Assembly: GCA_035551475.1 (NCBI GenBank)
Contig: DASZMX010000066.1
Span: forward strand, 1 to 61,090
Origin: DASZMX01 sp035551475
GTDB taxonomy: Bacteria > Verrucomicrobiota > Verrucomicrobiia > Limisphaerales > Palsa-1400
DNA: 61,090 bases
Direction of reading: 5' to 3'
Numbering within the stretch: position 1 is the first letter of the stretch; each line of letters starts with the position of its first letter. This document shows, one piece after another, positions 1-8,741 of the stretch. The position numbers were made by a program, and so were the translations under genes. The notes beneath the pieces are model-generated. The model was given only the letters and a program-made list of their open reading frames with translations, had not been told where the DNA came from and searched no databases.

Positions 1-1005
1 GGCGTGTCGCCGTTCATTCGCGGCCAGGACTACATTAAAACCGAGCCCGCCGAAGGCGAGCCGCGCCGCTCCGCCCCGGTGGTGATGGGCTTCGACGCTT
101 CCACCCTGGCCAGCGTCAGCGTATTGCCGGGGAGCATCGTCAGCGGCAAATTTGATTTCGAAGATCACGGCATTGTGGTGGGGTGCGATTACGCCCGCGC
201 CATGCGGTTAAAAGTTGATGATCGCGTGGCGATCTATTCCTATCATGCCATCGAAGTAATGGCCGATGCCGCCAGCAAAACCAACGGCCCCGTCGCGACG
301 CTGGCCGAAGACTACACCGTGCGCGGCATTTTCGATGTCGGTTTTCCTGATTTTAACGCGCAGATCGTCGCTGTCTCGCTGGACGATGCGCGCGACTTGC
401 AATCGCTGCCCGAATACTCCGCGCACGCCTTGGCCGTGAAATTGCGCGATCCCTTTCTCGCCGCGCAGGTCGCCGCCGAATTCCAAAAAACGGTCAGCCC
501 GGATCTCAATTATGTCACCTGGAAACAGGAGAATCCGGAAATTTTCGACGCGCTGGCCACGGAGAAAAACATGATGTTCTTCCTGCTTTTCTTCATCATG
601 ATCGTGGCCGCGTTTGGCATTGTGAATTGCCAGATCACGTTTGTCGTCCAGAAAACCCGCGAAATTGGCATCCTCAAATCTCTTGGCGCCACCAGCCGGC
701 AGATCCTCTGGATTTTCCTTAGTCAAAGTGTGATTGTCGGCGTGCTTGGCGTTGGCCTCGGCTTTCTCACCGGCATCACCGCGCTGCATTATCGCAATCA
801 ATTTCTCCAGTTCATGGAGCGCGTCACCCACACCAATTTGCTGCCCTCCAGCATCTATCATGTGTACGACCTGCCGGCGGTCATTCAGCCGTGGGACATC
901 GTCGTCATTTGCGGGACGGCGTTCGCGGCCTGCGTCCTGGCCGGCCTGTTCCCCGCCTGGAAAGCCAGCCGCCTGCAACCGGTGGAGGCGTTGCGCTATG
1001 CTTGA
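1..1005 (+). CDS. ABC transporter permease, LolC/LolE family (5' end outside window)
   Basis: This is the C-terminal 334 codons of an inner-membrane permease. The frame is open to the left edge, so the true start and first membrane segment lie upstream. The periplasmic (MacB-PCD-like) domain covers roughly the first 190 residues. A FtsX-type domain follows, with three hydrophobic segments near residues 195-220, 235-260 and 295-320. The cytoplasmic coupling motif reads TREIGILKSLGAT and the tail ends in PVEALRYA, both typical of LolC/LolE. The stop overlaps the start of the downstream ATPase gene by 8 bases, so the two are probably translationally coupled. The inferred role is release of outer-membrane lipoproteins from the inner membrane. 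A MacB-like efflux permease is the main alternative. Confidence 0.88.
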   Translation, partial: GVSPFIRGQDYIKTEPAEGEPRRSAPVVMGFDASTLASVSVLPGSIVSGKFDFEDHGIVVGCDYARAMRLKVDDRVAIYSYHAIEVMADAASKTNGPVATLAEDYTVRGIFDVGFPDFNAQIVAVSLDDARDLQSLPEYSAHALAVKLRDPFLAAQVAAEFQKTVSPDLNYVTWKQENPEIFDALATEKNMMFFLLFFIMIVAAFGIVNCQITFVVQKTREIGILKSLGATSRQILWIFLSQSVIVGVLGVGLGFLTGITALHYRNQFLQFMERVTHTNLLPSSIYHVYDLPAVIQPWDIVVICGTAFAACVLAGLFPAWKASRLQPVEALRYA

Positions 1006-1678
1006 CGCGCCCTTCATCTCCGTCCGCGCGTTGCGCAAATCCTATGTCATGGGCGGACGCCCGATTGAAGTCCTGCGTGGAATTGATTTGACAGTCGTGC
1101 GCGGCGAGTTCCTTGCGGTGCGCGGCGCGTCGGGCGCCGGCAAAAGCACCTTGCTCCATTTGTTGGGCGGCCTCGATCTGCCGAACTCCGGCGAGATCGT
1201 TCTCGACTCCGCCAATCTGCGCCAGCTCTCCGCCGCGGCCCTCGCGGAGTTTCGCAATCGCCGGGTGGGCCTCATCTTCCAGGCTTATCACCTCCTGCCG
1301 GAATTGAGCGCGCTCGAAAATGTCACGCTGCCTGCGCGCATGGCCCGCGTGCCCGGCGCCCTCGCCACGACCAAGGCGCGCGAGATGCTCGCCCGCGTCG
1401 GCTTGGGCGAGCGTCTGGAGCATCGCCCTTCAGAGCTTTCCGGCGGGGAACAACAGCGGGTCGCCATTGCCCGCGCGCTGATCAACAATCCCGATTTTAT
1501 CCTCGCGGACGAACCCACCGGGAATCTCGATTCCCACACCGGCCAGGACATCATCCGCCTGCTTTCCGACTTGCGCTCTGAAAGTCGCGCCACCTTGATC
1601 ATGGCCACGCATGACGACCACATCGCCGCGCATGCGGCTCGCAGCATTGAAGTCGTGGATGGCCAGGTTGCGGCCTGA
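998..1678 (+). CDS. lolD: Lipoprotein-releasing ABC transporter ATP-binding protein LolD
   Basis: A 226-residue ATPase of the LolD/MacB class. Visible motifs are Walker A (GASGAGKST), a Q-loop (LIFQAYHLLPELSALENV), the signature LSGGEQQRVAIARAL and Walker B running into the D-loop (ILADEPTGNLD), with the switch His in MATHDD. The start ATG at 998 sits inside the last codons of the permease and gives the expected N-terminus. The longer reading beginning at 734 is an out-of-frame extension through the permease gene. With its partner it should power extraction of lipoproteins for delivery to the outer membrane. Confidence 0.92.
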   Translation: MLDAPFISVRALRKSYVMGGRPIEVLRGIDLTVVRGEFLAVRGASGAGKSTLLHLLGGLDLPNSGEIVLDSANLRQLSAAALAEFRNRRVGLIFQAYHLLPELSALENVTLPARMARVPGALATTKAREMLARVGLGERLEHRPSELSGGEQQRVAIARALINNPDFILADEPTGNLDSHTGQDIIRLLSDLRSESRATLIMATHDDHIAAHAARSIEVVDGQVAA

Positions 1679-1680
1679 AT

Positions 1681-2637
1681 TCAAGGGCTCGTCGATTCTG
1701 TTCCCGCCGCGAACTGCTCCAGCGTTCGTTTGGCGATTAATAGCCCCGCCTCTTCCAATTTGTCGCGATACACCGGATCGTGCCAGCCTTCGATATTCAA
1801 ATCCGAATCGTAGCCGGCGCGCAACAGCGCATGCACGATCTCGCCCCAGTTCGACTGGCCCAGCCCCGGGAACCGATGCTCCGCCACGCCGGGATGGCAC
1901 GGCCCATAGACTTCCAATAGTTGACGGTTGATCAGCGCGTCCTTCGCGTGCACATGAAAAATCCTGCGGCCAAACCGTCGGATATTTTCCACCGGGTCAA
2001 TGAATTGACAGACCAGATGGCTCGCATCCCATTCAAGCCCGATGTTCTCGCACTTCGTCGCGTTAAAAAACCGCTCCCACATCGCTGGCTGCCCCATGAT
2101 ATTGTAATGCATCACCGGTAGATGCCAGGCCCCTTGCGGGCAATTCTCAAAGGCCAGCCGCACCCCGCGCTCCGCCGCGAAATGCGCCAGCGGCTCCCAA
2201 AATGCCACCACTTGATCGAGATGATTCTCCAGCGGGCGATAAACCGGGTTGCCGCCCCGCTCGTTGAGGTCCGTCTCGATCACCGCCCCGGCGAAGCCCG
2301 AAACCGTCTTCACGCCGATATGCGCGGCAACCTCGATCGCTCGCCGATAAATGGCGCGCGTCCCCTCGGTTTGTCGTGGGTCCAGCGGGTTGCGGTAATC
2401 CGCGCCAATCGCGGAAATCCTGATGCCATGCGCCTGAGCCCCCGCCGCAAATTCCTCCGCGAATGGTTTCCAAACATCATGCGCGATTCCCGCCCGCGAC
2501 TCCGCGAACCGCATCCATTGCATCGAATGAAACCCCAGCCGTTTGATCCATTCGAACTCCTCCATTCCCCGCGATAACACGCCGACAAGCATCCTGCGAG
2601 GATGCGCAACCGCCCTCGAACTGCAAGCAAATGCCAC
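1681..2637 (-). CDS. Sugar phosphate isomerase/epimerase-like TIM-barrel protein
   Basis: A 318-residue protein of the xylose-isomerase-like TIM-barrel superfamily (AP endonuclease 2 fold). Supporting segments are GFHSMQW near the N-terminus, RLAFENCPQG in the middle, LEWDASHLV (a metal-binding Asp/His), HVHAKDA and a terminal NIEGWHDP. The conserved Glu, Asp and His residues suggest a divalent-metal site. The GTG start at 2637 has a GGAG sequence a few bases upstream. An ATG at 2592 also gives a plausible N-terminus, so the start is uncertain. It runs convergent to lolD with a 2-base gap. The substrate cannot be read from the sequence. Confidence 0.85.
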   Translation of the reverse strand: MAFACSSRAVAHPRRMLVGVLSRGMEEFEWIKRLGFHSMQWMRFAESRAGIAHDVWKPFAEEFAAGAQAHGIRISAIGADYRNPLDPRQTEGTRAIYRRAIEVAAHIGVKTVSGFAGAVIETDLNERGGNPVYRPLENHLDQVVAFWEPLAHFAAERGVRLAFENCPQGAWHLPVMHYNIMGQPAMWERFFNATKCENIGLEWDASHLVCQFIDPVENIRRFGRRIFHVHAKDALINRQLLEVYGPCHPGVAEHRFPGLGQSNWGEIVHALLRAGYDSDLNIEGWHDPVYRDKLEEAGLLIAKRTLEQFAAGTESTSP

Positions 2638-2719
2638 CTTGCTCCAGAATCCCTTCGCGACGCCTTCATATAATTATTGGTGATAATCCGGCGTGGCGCC
2701 TTACACTCCGGGCGCTGAT

Positions 2720-3130
2720 ATGACGATCCAGGTGGCGGTTTTGTGCGACGCAGCGACGGATTACTCCGGCAAACTCAATTTGTTGGGGACCTTCGACACA
2801 ATTTACGCGCCGCAGCTTCCCGCCTATCATCCCCAATGCTCCATTGCCGTGCGCATCGCTTTTGACCGCATTGAGGAAGGCCGGCATATGCTCAAGCTCA
2901 ATTTTGTGGATGAGGATGGCGCCCCCATCATGGCGCCCACGGAAATTCCCGTGGACGTCAATTTTCCGTCGGATGCGACTTTTATCTCGCGCAACTTCAT
3001 CGTTAATCTCCAGCAATTGAAGCTGGAGCGGATCGGCCTTTATTCCGCCGACTTGTCCATGGATGGGCGCGAATTGTCCAGCATTCCGCTGGCCGTCAAG
3101 AAAATGGAGAAGCACAAGCAACCGGACTGA
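2720..3130 (+). CDS. Conserved hypothetical protein (DUF6941-like)
   Basis: A 136-residue soluble protein without a signal peptide. It opens with QVAVLCDAATDYSGKLNLLG and continues as alternating beta-strand-like segments, ending in a lysine-rich tail. This layout resembles the small DUF6941 proteins whose function is unknown, and I place it there from memory of the pattern. The ATG at 2720 is preferred over the upstream GTG at 2693 because the conserved-looking region starts there. It lies 4 bases before holB and is probably cotranscribed with it. Confidence 0.7.
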   Translation: MTIQVAVLCDAATDYSGKLNLLGTFDTIYAPQLPAYHPQCSIAVRIAFDRIEEGRHMLKLNFVDEDGAPIMAPTEIPVDVNFPSDATFISRNFIVNLQQLKLERIGLYSADLSMDGRELSSIPLAVKKMEKHKQPD

Positions 3131-3134
3131 CCGC

Positions 3135-4163
3135 ATGTTCTCCGATTTTCCCGAGCAATCCGCCGTCACGCAACTTTTGCAGCGCAGCCTGGAGCGCGAC
3201 CGCCTGGCGCACGGCTATTTGTTCATGGGCGATTCCCTCGAGGAATTGGAAGGGATGGCCCGCACGCTCGCCAAAGCTCTCAATTGCCTCAACCCGCCGC
3301 GCCGCGCTCCGGGCGGCATCGGCCTGGACTCGTGCGACGCCTGTGACAGTTGCCGGCGCATTGACCAGTGCAACCATCCCGATGTCCTGTGGGTCCGCCC
3401 GGAATCCAAGTCGCGCATCATCACCATCGACCAAATGCGCGACCTGATGCAGACCGTCAATCTCAAGCCCGGCGTGGCGGCTTTCAAAGTCGGCGTCATC
3501 GTCGCCGCCGACCGCTTGAACGTGCAGGCGGCCAACGCGTTTTTGAAAACGCTCGAGGAACCGCCGTCTCAATCCATTTTGATCCTGCTCACGACCGAGC
3601 CTCAGCGCATTCTCGAAACGATTTTGTCCCGCTGTTTGCGGCTTTGCTTTGCCGGGGAGGGAGCGCATTTCACGCCGGGCCAATCGGCGTGGCTGGCCTC
3701 CTTCAGCGCGGCTGCCAGCGAAGGCGCACGCAGTTTGCTGGGACGTTATCGGCTGCTCGGTTTGCTGCTCAAAAAGCTTGCCGAATTGCGCGAGGAAATC
3801 GAAACGACTCTCACCGCCCGTTCGCCGTTGGAGCGTTACGAGGATCTCGACGCCAAAATGCGCGACCGGCTGGAAGATGAATTGGCCGCCGCGGTCGAAG
3901 CCGAATACCGCCGCCAACGCACCGATCTCATTGGCGGTCTGCACTGGTGGTTGCGCGACGTTTGGCTGCAAACCGTGGATGCCGGCGGCCAGATGCTGTC
4001 GTTTCCCGACCTCGCCCAAGCCACACGCGGTATTGCCCAGCGGTTGGTTCCGGCCGATGCGCTCAAGAATCTCGAGCACGTGGATCGATTGCAACGCCAG
4101 CTCCATTCCAACGTGCAGGAAGCTCTCGCCTTGGAAGTCGGGTTGCTGAATCTGAAACTTTAA
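3135..4163 (+). CDS. holB: DNA polymerase III delta-prime-like subunit
   Basis: A 342-residue clamp-loader subunit. The N-terminal AAA+ fold is recognisable by LAHGYLFMGD, a four-Cys zinc-binding segment around CDACDSC and a following QCNHPDV, the IDQMRDL segment, and ANAFLKTLEEPPS with a later LSRCLRL (sensor and arginine-finger region). The position normally occupied by the P-loop reads GDSLEELE, so ATP is probably not bound, as in other delta-prime subunits. The ATG at 3135 is chosen because upstream codons overlap the previous gene in another frame. The C-terminal collar domain is divergent. Expected role: part of the sliding-clamp loader at the replication fork. Confidence 0.88.
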   Translation: MFSDFPEQSAVTQLLQRSLERDRLAHGYLFMGDSLEELEGMARTLAKALNCLNPPRRAPGGIGLDSCDACDSCRRIDQCNHPDVLWVRPESKSRIITIDQMRDLMQTVNLKPGVAAFKVGVIVAADRLNVQAANAFLKTLEEPPSQSILILLTTEPQRILETILSRCLRLCFAGEGAHFTPGQSAWLASFSAAASEGARSLLGRYRLLGLLLKKLAELREEIETTLTARSPLERYEDLDAKMRDRLEDELAAAVEAEYRRQRTDLIGGLHWWLRDVWLQTVDAGGQMLSFPDLAQATRGIAQRLVPADALKNLEHVDRLQRQLHSNVQEALALEVGLLNLKL

Positions 4164-5486
4164 GTGCGCCCCGCCAGTTCTCCAATTGCCGCCCCCGCGC
4201 CGCCTGCTCTCGGGTTCACCGCCCTCGCCGGCCTTTTCTTTTTCATCGTTATTCTCAAGCTCGGCGATCCGGTTGTCATTCCGACCGACACGCTTACCCC
4301 GGACACCTTGACCGACGTCATTTTTGGCGTGTGGCCAAATTCCTGGGGCATCTATCTTTTCCTGCCCATGCTGGTCGGCGGCCTCGCACTCATCCGTTGG
4401 AAAGGCGTGCGCGTGTCATGGCCGCTGGCTCTGCCGCTGGCCTGGCTGCTGTGGCAATTCGTCTCCGCCACCCATACCGTGGATGCCACGCTGACGAACG
4501 CCACGCTCAGCCATTTCACGGCGTGCGTGGTCTTGTTTTACCTCGGCTATTTTGGAATGCGCGACGTGGGTTGGCCCTGGCCTCTTCTACTGGGCTTCAG
4601 CCTCGCCTTTTGTTGGATCATTCACAGCGGCTTCGAGCAACATTTTGGCGGCCTGGAAGCCACGCGGGAACAAGTCCATAAAGCCTACGGCGCAAATTGG
4701 GCCCAGATGGCGCATGATAATCCCGATTTTGTAAAACGCATCGAAAGCAACCGCATTTTCGCCACCTTTGTTTACCCCAACGCCCTGGCGGGCGGCCTCC
4801 TCCTGCTTCTGCCCGTGTCTCTGGCCTTCTTGTGGCAACTCACCCCCAAGGTGTCCACCCGCGTCCGCATTGTTTTTGTCGGCGTGCTGGGGGGATGCGG
4901 TTTGGCCGCTCTTTATTGGTCGGGCTCCAAAGCCGGCTGGCTCATCGCGCTGGTCATGGCCTTGCTGGCGCTGATTTATAGCTCGCTCCCTCGCAAGTTC
5001 AAAATGGGCCTTATTGCCGCCATCGTAATTCTCGGTCTCACGGCATTCGTGATTCATAACACGCGCTATTTCGAGCGCGGCGCCACCAGTGTTGCCGCGC
5101 GGTTCGACTATTGGAAAGCGGCGCTCCAAACCATTCGCGCCCATCCGCTCCTTGGGAGCGGGCCCGGAACCTTCAGCCGGCCTTATGCCCAATTAAAAGA
5201 GCCGCAGTCCGAGATGGCGCGACTCACGCATAATGATTATCTGGAGCAAGGCTCGGATTCCGGGCTCATTGGAATGGCGCTTTACTGCTTTTTTATATTT
5301 TTAACGATTTTTCGCGTATTTCAGCGAAAATTCCTGGGAAATTGGGCCAAAGCGCCTTGGTTTGCGGCCCTCACCTTGGGGCTGCTGGGCATCTGTCTGC
5401 AAAGCTTCGTGGAATATCACCTCTACATTCCCGCGTTGGCGTGGCCGGCATTTTTCTTGTTCGGTTGGGTCTGGCAAGAGAAATAG
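4164..5486 (+). CDS. O-antigen ligase / polymerase family membrane protein
   Basis: A 440-residue polytopic membrane protein with about ten or more hydrophobic segments. A large periplasmic loop lies at roughly residues 150-200. The Wzy_C-type signature is GSKAGW, then ARFDYWKAAL, HPLLGSGPGTF and LTHNDYLEQGSDSG. These are features of the WaaL/Wzy superfamily, which joins or polymerises glycans on lipid carriers at the periplasmic face. The GTG start at 4164 directly follows the holB stop, so translation may be coupled. Whether it acts on LPS, exopolysaccharide or glycoprotein cannot be decided, since no glycosyltransferases are adjacent. Confidence 0.85.
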   Translation: MRPASSPIAAPAPPALGFTALAGLFFFIVILKLGDPVVIPTDTLTPDTLTDVIFGVWPNSWGIYLFLPMLVGGLALIRWKGVRVSWPLALPLAWLLWQFVSATHTVDATLTNATLSHFTACVVLFYLGYFGMRDVGWPWPLLLGFSLAFCWIIHSGFEQHFGGLEATREQVHKAYGANWAQMAHDNPDFVKRIESNRIFATFVYPNALAGGLLLLLPVSLAFLWQLTPKVSTRVRIVFVGVLGGCGLAALYWSGSKAGWLIALVMALLALIYSSLPRKFKMGLIAAIVILGLTAFVIHNTRYFERGATSVAARFDYWKAALQTIRAHPLLGSGPGTFSRPYAQLKEPQSEMARLTHNDYLEQGSDSGLIGMALYCFFIFLTIFRVFQRKFLGNWAKAPWFAALTLGLLGICLQSFVEYHLYIPALAWPAFFLFGWVWQEK

Positions 5487-5572
5487 GGTTTCCGCTACAT
5501 TATCGTTAAAAGCGCGTTGTTTTTGCAGGGAATTTGAGCCAACAAGGTCATTTTACGGGGGAATTTTTGCGC

Positions 5573-5599
5573 TTGACGCTCTCCGACGCGGGCTATATC
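5573..5599 (+). promoter_or_regulatory. Candidate promoter for accB operon
   Basis: TTGACG at 5573-5578 and TATATC at 5594-5599 resemble sigma-70 -35 and -10 hexamers with a short 15-base spacer. They lie in the 181-base gap upstream of accB. Transcription would start near 5606 and run through the hairpin at 5627-5661. The match is by eye and the spacing is suboptimal. Confidence 0.35.
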
Positions 5600-5626
5600 G
5601 TCGCCCCGTAACTTAAAAATAAGATC

Positions 5627-5661
5627 AAAAGCAGGGTCGAAGTTTCGACTGCTGCTTTTTT
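5627..5661 (+). terminator. Intrinsic-terminator-like hairpin just before accB (possible attenuator)
   Basis: The left arm AAAAGCAGGGTCGAA pairs with TTCGACTGCTGCTTTT, with a GT loop, one bulged G and one G-T wobble. Six T residues follow at 5656-5661. The accB ATG comes only six bases later. The structure has the form of a Rho-independent terminator on the plus strand. It could end readthrough from the upstream ligase gene. Lying downstream of a candidate promoter, it could instead attenuate accB. Confidence 0.6.
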
Positions 5662-5667
5662 GCTTCA

Positions 5668-6132
5668 ATGGAGCTAAAAGACATAAAAGCCATCATCGAC
5701 TTGATGCGCAAAAATGGGTTGTCCGAGTTCGAACTGGAACGTTCCGAATTCAAGATTAAACTCAAACGTCCGATGGGGATGGCGGCGCCGATTCAAGAGG
5801 ATTCTGTCGTCGTTCCATTTCCTGCTGCCGCGCTGCCGGCGGCGGCCCCGGCGGTGATTCCGCCGCCCATCGCCGCGCCTGCGGCCACGCCGACCGTTGA
5901 CGTTAAATCGCCCATGATCGGCACGTTCTATCGCGCTCCTTCACCCGAATCCGCCGATTACGTCGAAGTCGGCACGGAGGTCAATCCCGAGACCGTCGTC
6001 TGCCTCATCGAAGCCATGAAGGTGATGAACGAGATCAAGGCCGAGGCCAAGGGCGTCATCACCCATATTTTGGTCGAGAACGCGAAGCCCGTTGAGTTCG
6101 GCCAGCCGCTCTTCCGCCTGCGTCCCACGTAA
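5668..6132 (+). CDS. accB: Acetyl-CoA carboxylase biotin carboxyl carrier protein
   Basis: A 154-residue carrier protein. The N-terminal helix region is followed by an Ala/Pro-rich linker at about residues 52-75. The biotinyl domain then carries the motif EAMKVMNEI, with Lys118 as the expected biotinylation site. SPMIGTFYRAPSP matches the start of the AccB biotinyl domain. It carries biotin between biotin carboxylase and carboxyltransferase in the first step of fatty acid synthesis. accC follows after 23 bases, the usual accBC order. No Shine-Dalgarno is seen before the ATG, where a terminator-like hairpin sits instead. Confidence 0.95.
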   Translation: MELKDIKAIIDLMRKNGLSEFELERSEFKIKLKRPMGMAAPIQEDSVVVPFPAAALPAAAPAVIPPPIAAPAATPTVDVKSPMIGTFYRAPSPESADYVEVGTEVNPETVVCLIEAMKVMNEIKAEAKGVITHILVENAKPVEFGQPLFRLRPT

Positions 6133-6155
6133 CCGGACTCGCCGGGCCCTAATCC

Positions 6156-7529
6156 ATGTTCGAAAAGATATTGGTCGCTAACCGAGGTGAAATTGCCGTG
6201 CGGATCATCCGCGCGTGCAAGGAGTTGAACATCCGCACCGTCGCGGTTTACTCGGAGATAGACGTTAATTCCATGCACGTCCAGATGGCCGACGAAGCCA
6301 TTTGCATCGGCAAAGCCGCCAGCAGCGAAAGCTATCTGCGCATCGACCGCATCATCAGCGCGGCGGAAATCGCCGATGTGGACGCCATTCATCCCGGTTA
6401 CGGCTTCCTATCCGAGAATTCCCATTTCGCCGACGTCTGCGAAAGCTGCAACATTCGTTTCATCGGCCCCAGCTCGCGCGCGATGAACGCGCTTTCCGAC
6501 AAGGCCGCGAGCCGCGCGCTGGCTCGCAAAGCCGGCGTCGCCACTCCGCCTGGCTCCGAAGGCATAGTCGATAACGAAAAAGACGCCCTCACCGTCGCCA
6601 AACGCGTTGGTTATCCCGTCATGATCAAAGCGGTCGCGGGCGGCGGCGGACGCGGCATGCGCGTGGCCCACAACGACATTTCACTCGTCAAGGGCTATCA
6701 CACCGCCCGCAGCGAAGCGGAGAAATCCTTTGGCAACTCCGGCGTGTACATCGAGAAATGCATCGAAAATGCCCACCATATCGAGTTCCAAATCATGGGC
6801 GACAGCCGCGGCAATATCATCCACCTGGGCGAGCGCGATTGCTCCATCCAGCGCCGCAACCAAAAGCTCGTCGAAGAAACTCCTTCGCCTTTAATCGACG
6901 GCAAGTTCAAAGACCTGCGCAAGAAGATGGGCAAGGCCGCCGTCCGCATTGCGGAAGTGGCCAATTACACCAACGCCGGCACGGTCGAATTCCTCGTGGA
7001 TGAGCAGGGGCACTTTTACTTCCTGGAAGTCAACAAGCGCATTCAAGTCGAGCATCCGATCACCGAGGAGGTCACGGGGCTGGATTTGGTGAAGATGCAG
7101 ATTTCCATCGCCTTGGGCGAGCCCTTGCGCCTCTCGCAAAGCGACGTCCACATGAAAGGCCATGCCATCGAATGCCGCATCAACGCGGAAGATCCATTCG
7201 ATGATTTTCGCCCCTGTCCCGGGCGCATTGAAATGTATTATGCGCCAGGTGGCCGCGGCACGCGTGTGGACAGTCATGCCTACGCCGGCTACACGATTCC
7301 GCCCACTTACGATTCGATGATCGGCAAGCTCATCACGGTCGGCAAAGACCGGCGCGAAGCCATGGACAAAATGAGCCGCGCCCTGGGCGAATATATGATC
7401 ACGGGAATCAAGACCAGCATCGCCTTCGAGCAAGCCATCCTGCAGGACCCTAATTTCCGACGCGGCGTTTACGCCACCAATTTCATCGAGCAATTGCTCG
7501 GCGGCCCGCGCCGCGAGTTGCTGGAATGA
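6156..7529 (+). CDS. accC: Acetyl-CoA carboxylase biotin carboxylase subunit
   Basis: A 457-residue ATP-grasp enzyme that carboxylates the biotin on AccB. It starts with KILVANRGEIAVRIIRACKE and contains HPGYGFLSEN, the glycine-rich ATP loop AVAGGGGRGMR (about residues 159-169), GERDCSIQRRNQK and GTVEFL. The active-site stretch is EVNKRIQVEHP. Here Lys294 replaces the Thr found in the usual N-T-R-I-Q-V-E-H, while the catalytic Arg and Glu are kept. Length and order are normal for AccC. The stop overlaps the thiE start in ATGA, so the two are coupled. Confidence 0.95.
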   Translation: MFEKILVANRGEIAVRIIRACKELNIRTVAVYSEIDVNSMHVQMADEAICIGKAASSESYLRIDRIISAAEIADVDAIHPGYGFLSENSHFADVCESCNIRFIGPSSRAMNALSDKAASRALARKAGVATPPGSEGIVDNEKDALTVAKRVGYPVMIKAVAGGGGRGMRVAHNDISLVKGYHTARSEAEKSFGNSGVYIEKCIENAHHIEFQIMGDSRGNIIHLGERDCSIQRRNQKLVEETPSPLIDGKFKDLRKKMGKAAVRIAEVANYTNAGTVEFLVDEQGHFYFLEVNKRIQVEHPITEEVTGLDLVKMQISIALGEPLRLSQSDVHMKGHAIECRINAEDPFDDFRPCPGRIEMYYAPGGRGTRVDSHAYAGYTIPPTYDSMIGKLITVGKDRREAMDKMSRALGEYMITGIKTSIAFEQAILQDPNFRRGVYATNFIEQLLGGPRRELLE

Positions 7530-8152
7530 AGCCGCTGGCTGAGCGCCGTCTCTACACGTTTGTTGACACCGCTTATCTGCGCGGACGCCCGCCCGCCCTT
7601 CTCGCCCGCGAACTTTGCGCCGGCGGCTCCGACCTGATCCAGCTCCGCGCCAAAAATCTTCCGCCGGCAGAAGTCCTGAAGCTGGGCCGCGAAATTCTTC
7701 CCATCCTCCGCGACGCCGGCGTCGCCCTCGTCATCAACGATCATCCCGACATCGCGCGCGAACTCGGCGCCGATCTTTGTCACTTGGGGCAGGAAGATTT
7801 TTTCGACAGCCCTTTGGCCGCCTCGCGGAGTCCTGACTTTCCACCATTCGGCCTGAGCACCCACGCGCCTGCCCAAGCTCTGCGCGCATTGGCCGTCGGT
7901 CCCGCCTACATCGCCATCGGGCCAATCCACGCCACCCCCACCAAACCGACTGCCGTTCCCGTCACCCTCGATTACGTTCGCTGGGCCGCCGCGCATATTA
8001 CAATTCCCTGGTTCGCCATCGGCGGCATCACCCTCGCCAACCTGGACGTCGTCCTCGCCGCCGGCGCCACCCGCATCTGCGTCGTTTCGGCCATCCTCAA
8101 CGCCCCCGACATCGCTGCGGCGTGCCGGCAATTCAAAGAACGCCTGGAGTAG
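7526..8152 (+). CDS. thiE: Thiamine phosphate synthase
   Basis: A 208-residue TIM-barrel enzyme that joins HMP pyrophosphate to the thiazole phosphate to make thiamine phosphate. Supporting motifs are LIQLRAKN, LVINDHPDIARELGADLCHLGQED, GLSTHAP, AIGPIHATPTKP (pyrophosphate-binding T-x-T-K style loop) and FAIGGITLANL. The usual INDR is INDH here. The start overlaps the accC stop by four bases, placing thiE in the accBC operon. No other thiamine gene is nearby and no TPP riboswitch is visible ahead of it. Confidence 0.9.
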   Translation: MKPLAERRLYTFVDTAYLRGRPPALLARELCAGGSDLIQLRAKNLPPAEVLKLGREILPILRDAGVALVINDHPDIARELGADLCHLGQEDFFDSPLAASRSPDFPPFGLSTHAPAQALRALAVGPAYIAIGPIHATPTKPTAVPVTLDYVRWAAAHITIPWFAIGGITLANLDVVLAAGATRICVVSAILNAPDIAAACRQFKERLE

Positions 8153-8195
8153 CGTCGCATCAAGGGTGCCGCCACCTTGTGCGGAACATTGGCCC

Positions 8196-8741
8196 CTAAT
8201 CGGATTGATTTAATTGACCGCTGAGCCTAGTGAGTAGTTTGGCGTGGGCTTCTTGCAAACTGCGGTCTCCCGCAGCTCCGCGTTCCAAACATTCGGCAAA
8301 TAGATTAAGCGTATATAAGTCGCCAGAATCTTCGCTCAGTTCCCGCATGGCGGAATTTCGCCGAGCCTGATCGTTCATTAAGACGAGGAGTTCAAGAATC
8401 GGCTTTTGAGCAGCGACTTCCGTTTCGTGAAGTTCTTCGATCATTTTTTGTGCAAGGTGTGGGTTCGATCGCCCATAACTTTCATGAATCAAGTGCGCGA
8501 GAATGCACGACACTGATCCGATAACACATGTGTTCGCCACCCAAGCCCTGCCGCTTATTTCGCTGGATTTTTGCATGTGAAAATCCGTGCTTAATATTTT
8601 TTCGGTCTCGCTTTTTTGCCGTTCGATATAGCGTTCGCTTACCTTGAAATAAAACGCTAGAAAGCCAAACTGGATAGCTATGAATATGGCAAATACACCT
8701 ATCACTGCGCCCACTAAAACCAGAATATCGGATGTGCTCAT
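8196..8741 (-). CDS. Small membrane-anchored protein of unknown function (third gene of signalling module)
   Basis: A 181-residue protein with one strong N-terminal membrane segment (about residues 7-31). A helical, charged region follows, with a second mildly hydrophobic stretch near residue 70. I do not recognise the family. Its start overlaps the receiver gene stop in an ATGA arrangement, so it is made with the kinase and receiver and may be their membrane partner or output. Base composition is visibly lower in GC than the flanking genes. It is convergent with thiE. An imperfect stem without a T-run lies between them near 8162-8178. Confidence 0.75.
   Translation of the reverse strand: MSTSDILVLVGAVIGVFAIFIAIQFGFLAFYFKVSERYIERQKSETEKILSTDFHMQKSSEISGRAWVANTCVIGSVSCILAHLIHESYGRSNPHLAQKMIEELHETEVAAQKPILELLVLMNDQARRNSAMRELSEDSGDLYTLNLFAECLERGAAGDRSLQEAHAKLLTRLSGQLNQSD

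Noticed and set aside
8162..8178. Imperfect stem after thiE as a terminator
   Set aside because: The stem is short with a bulge and has no T-run on either strand, so it was noted only in the neighbouring gene entry.
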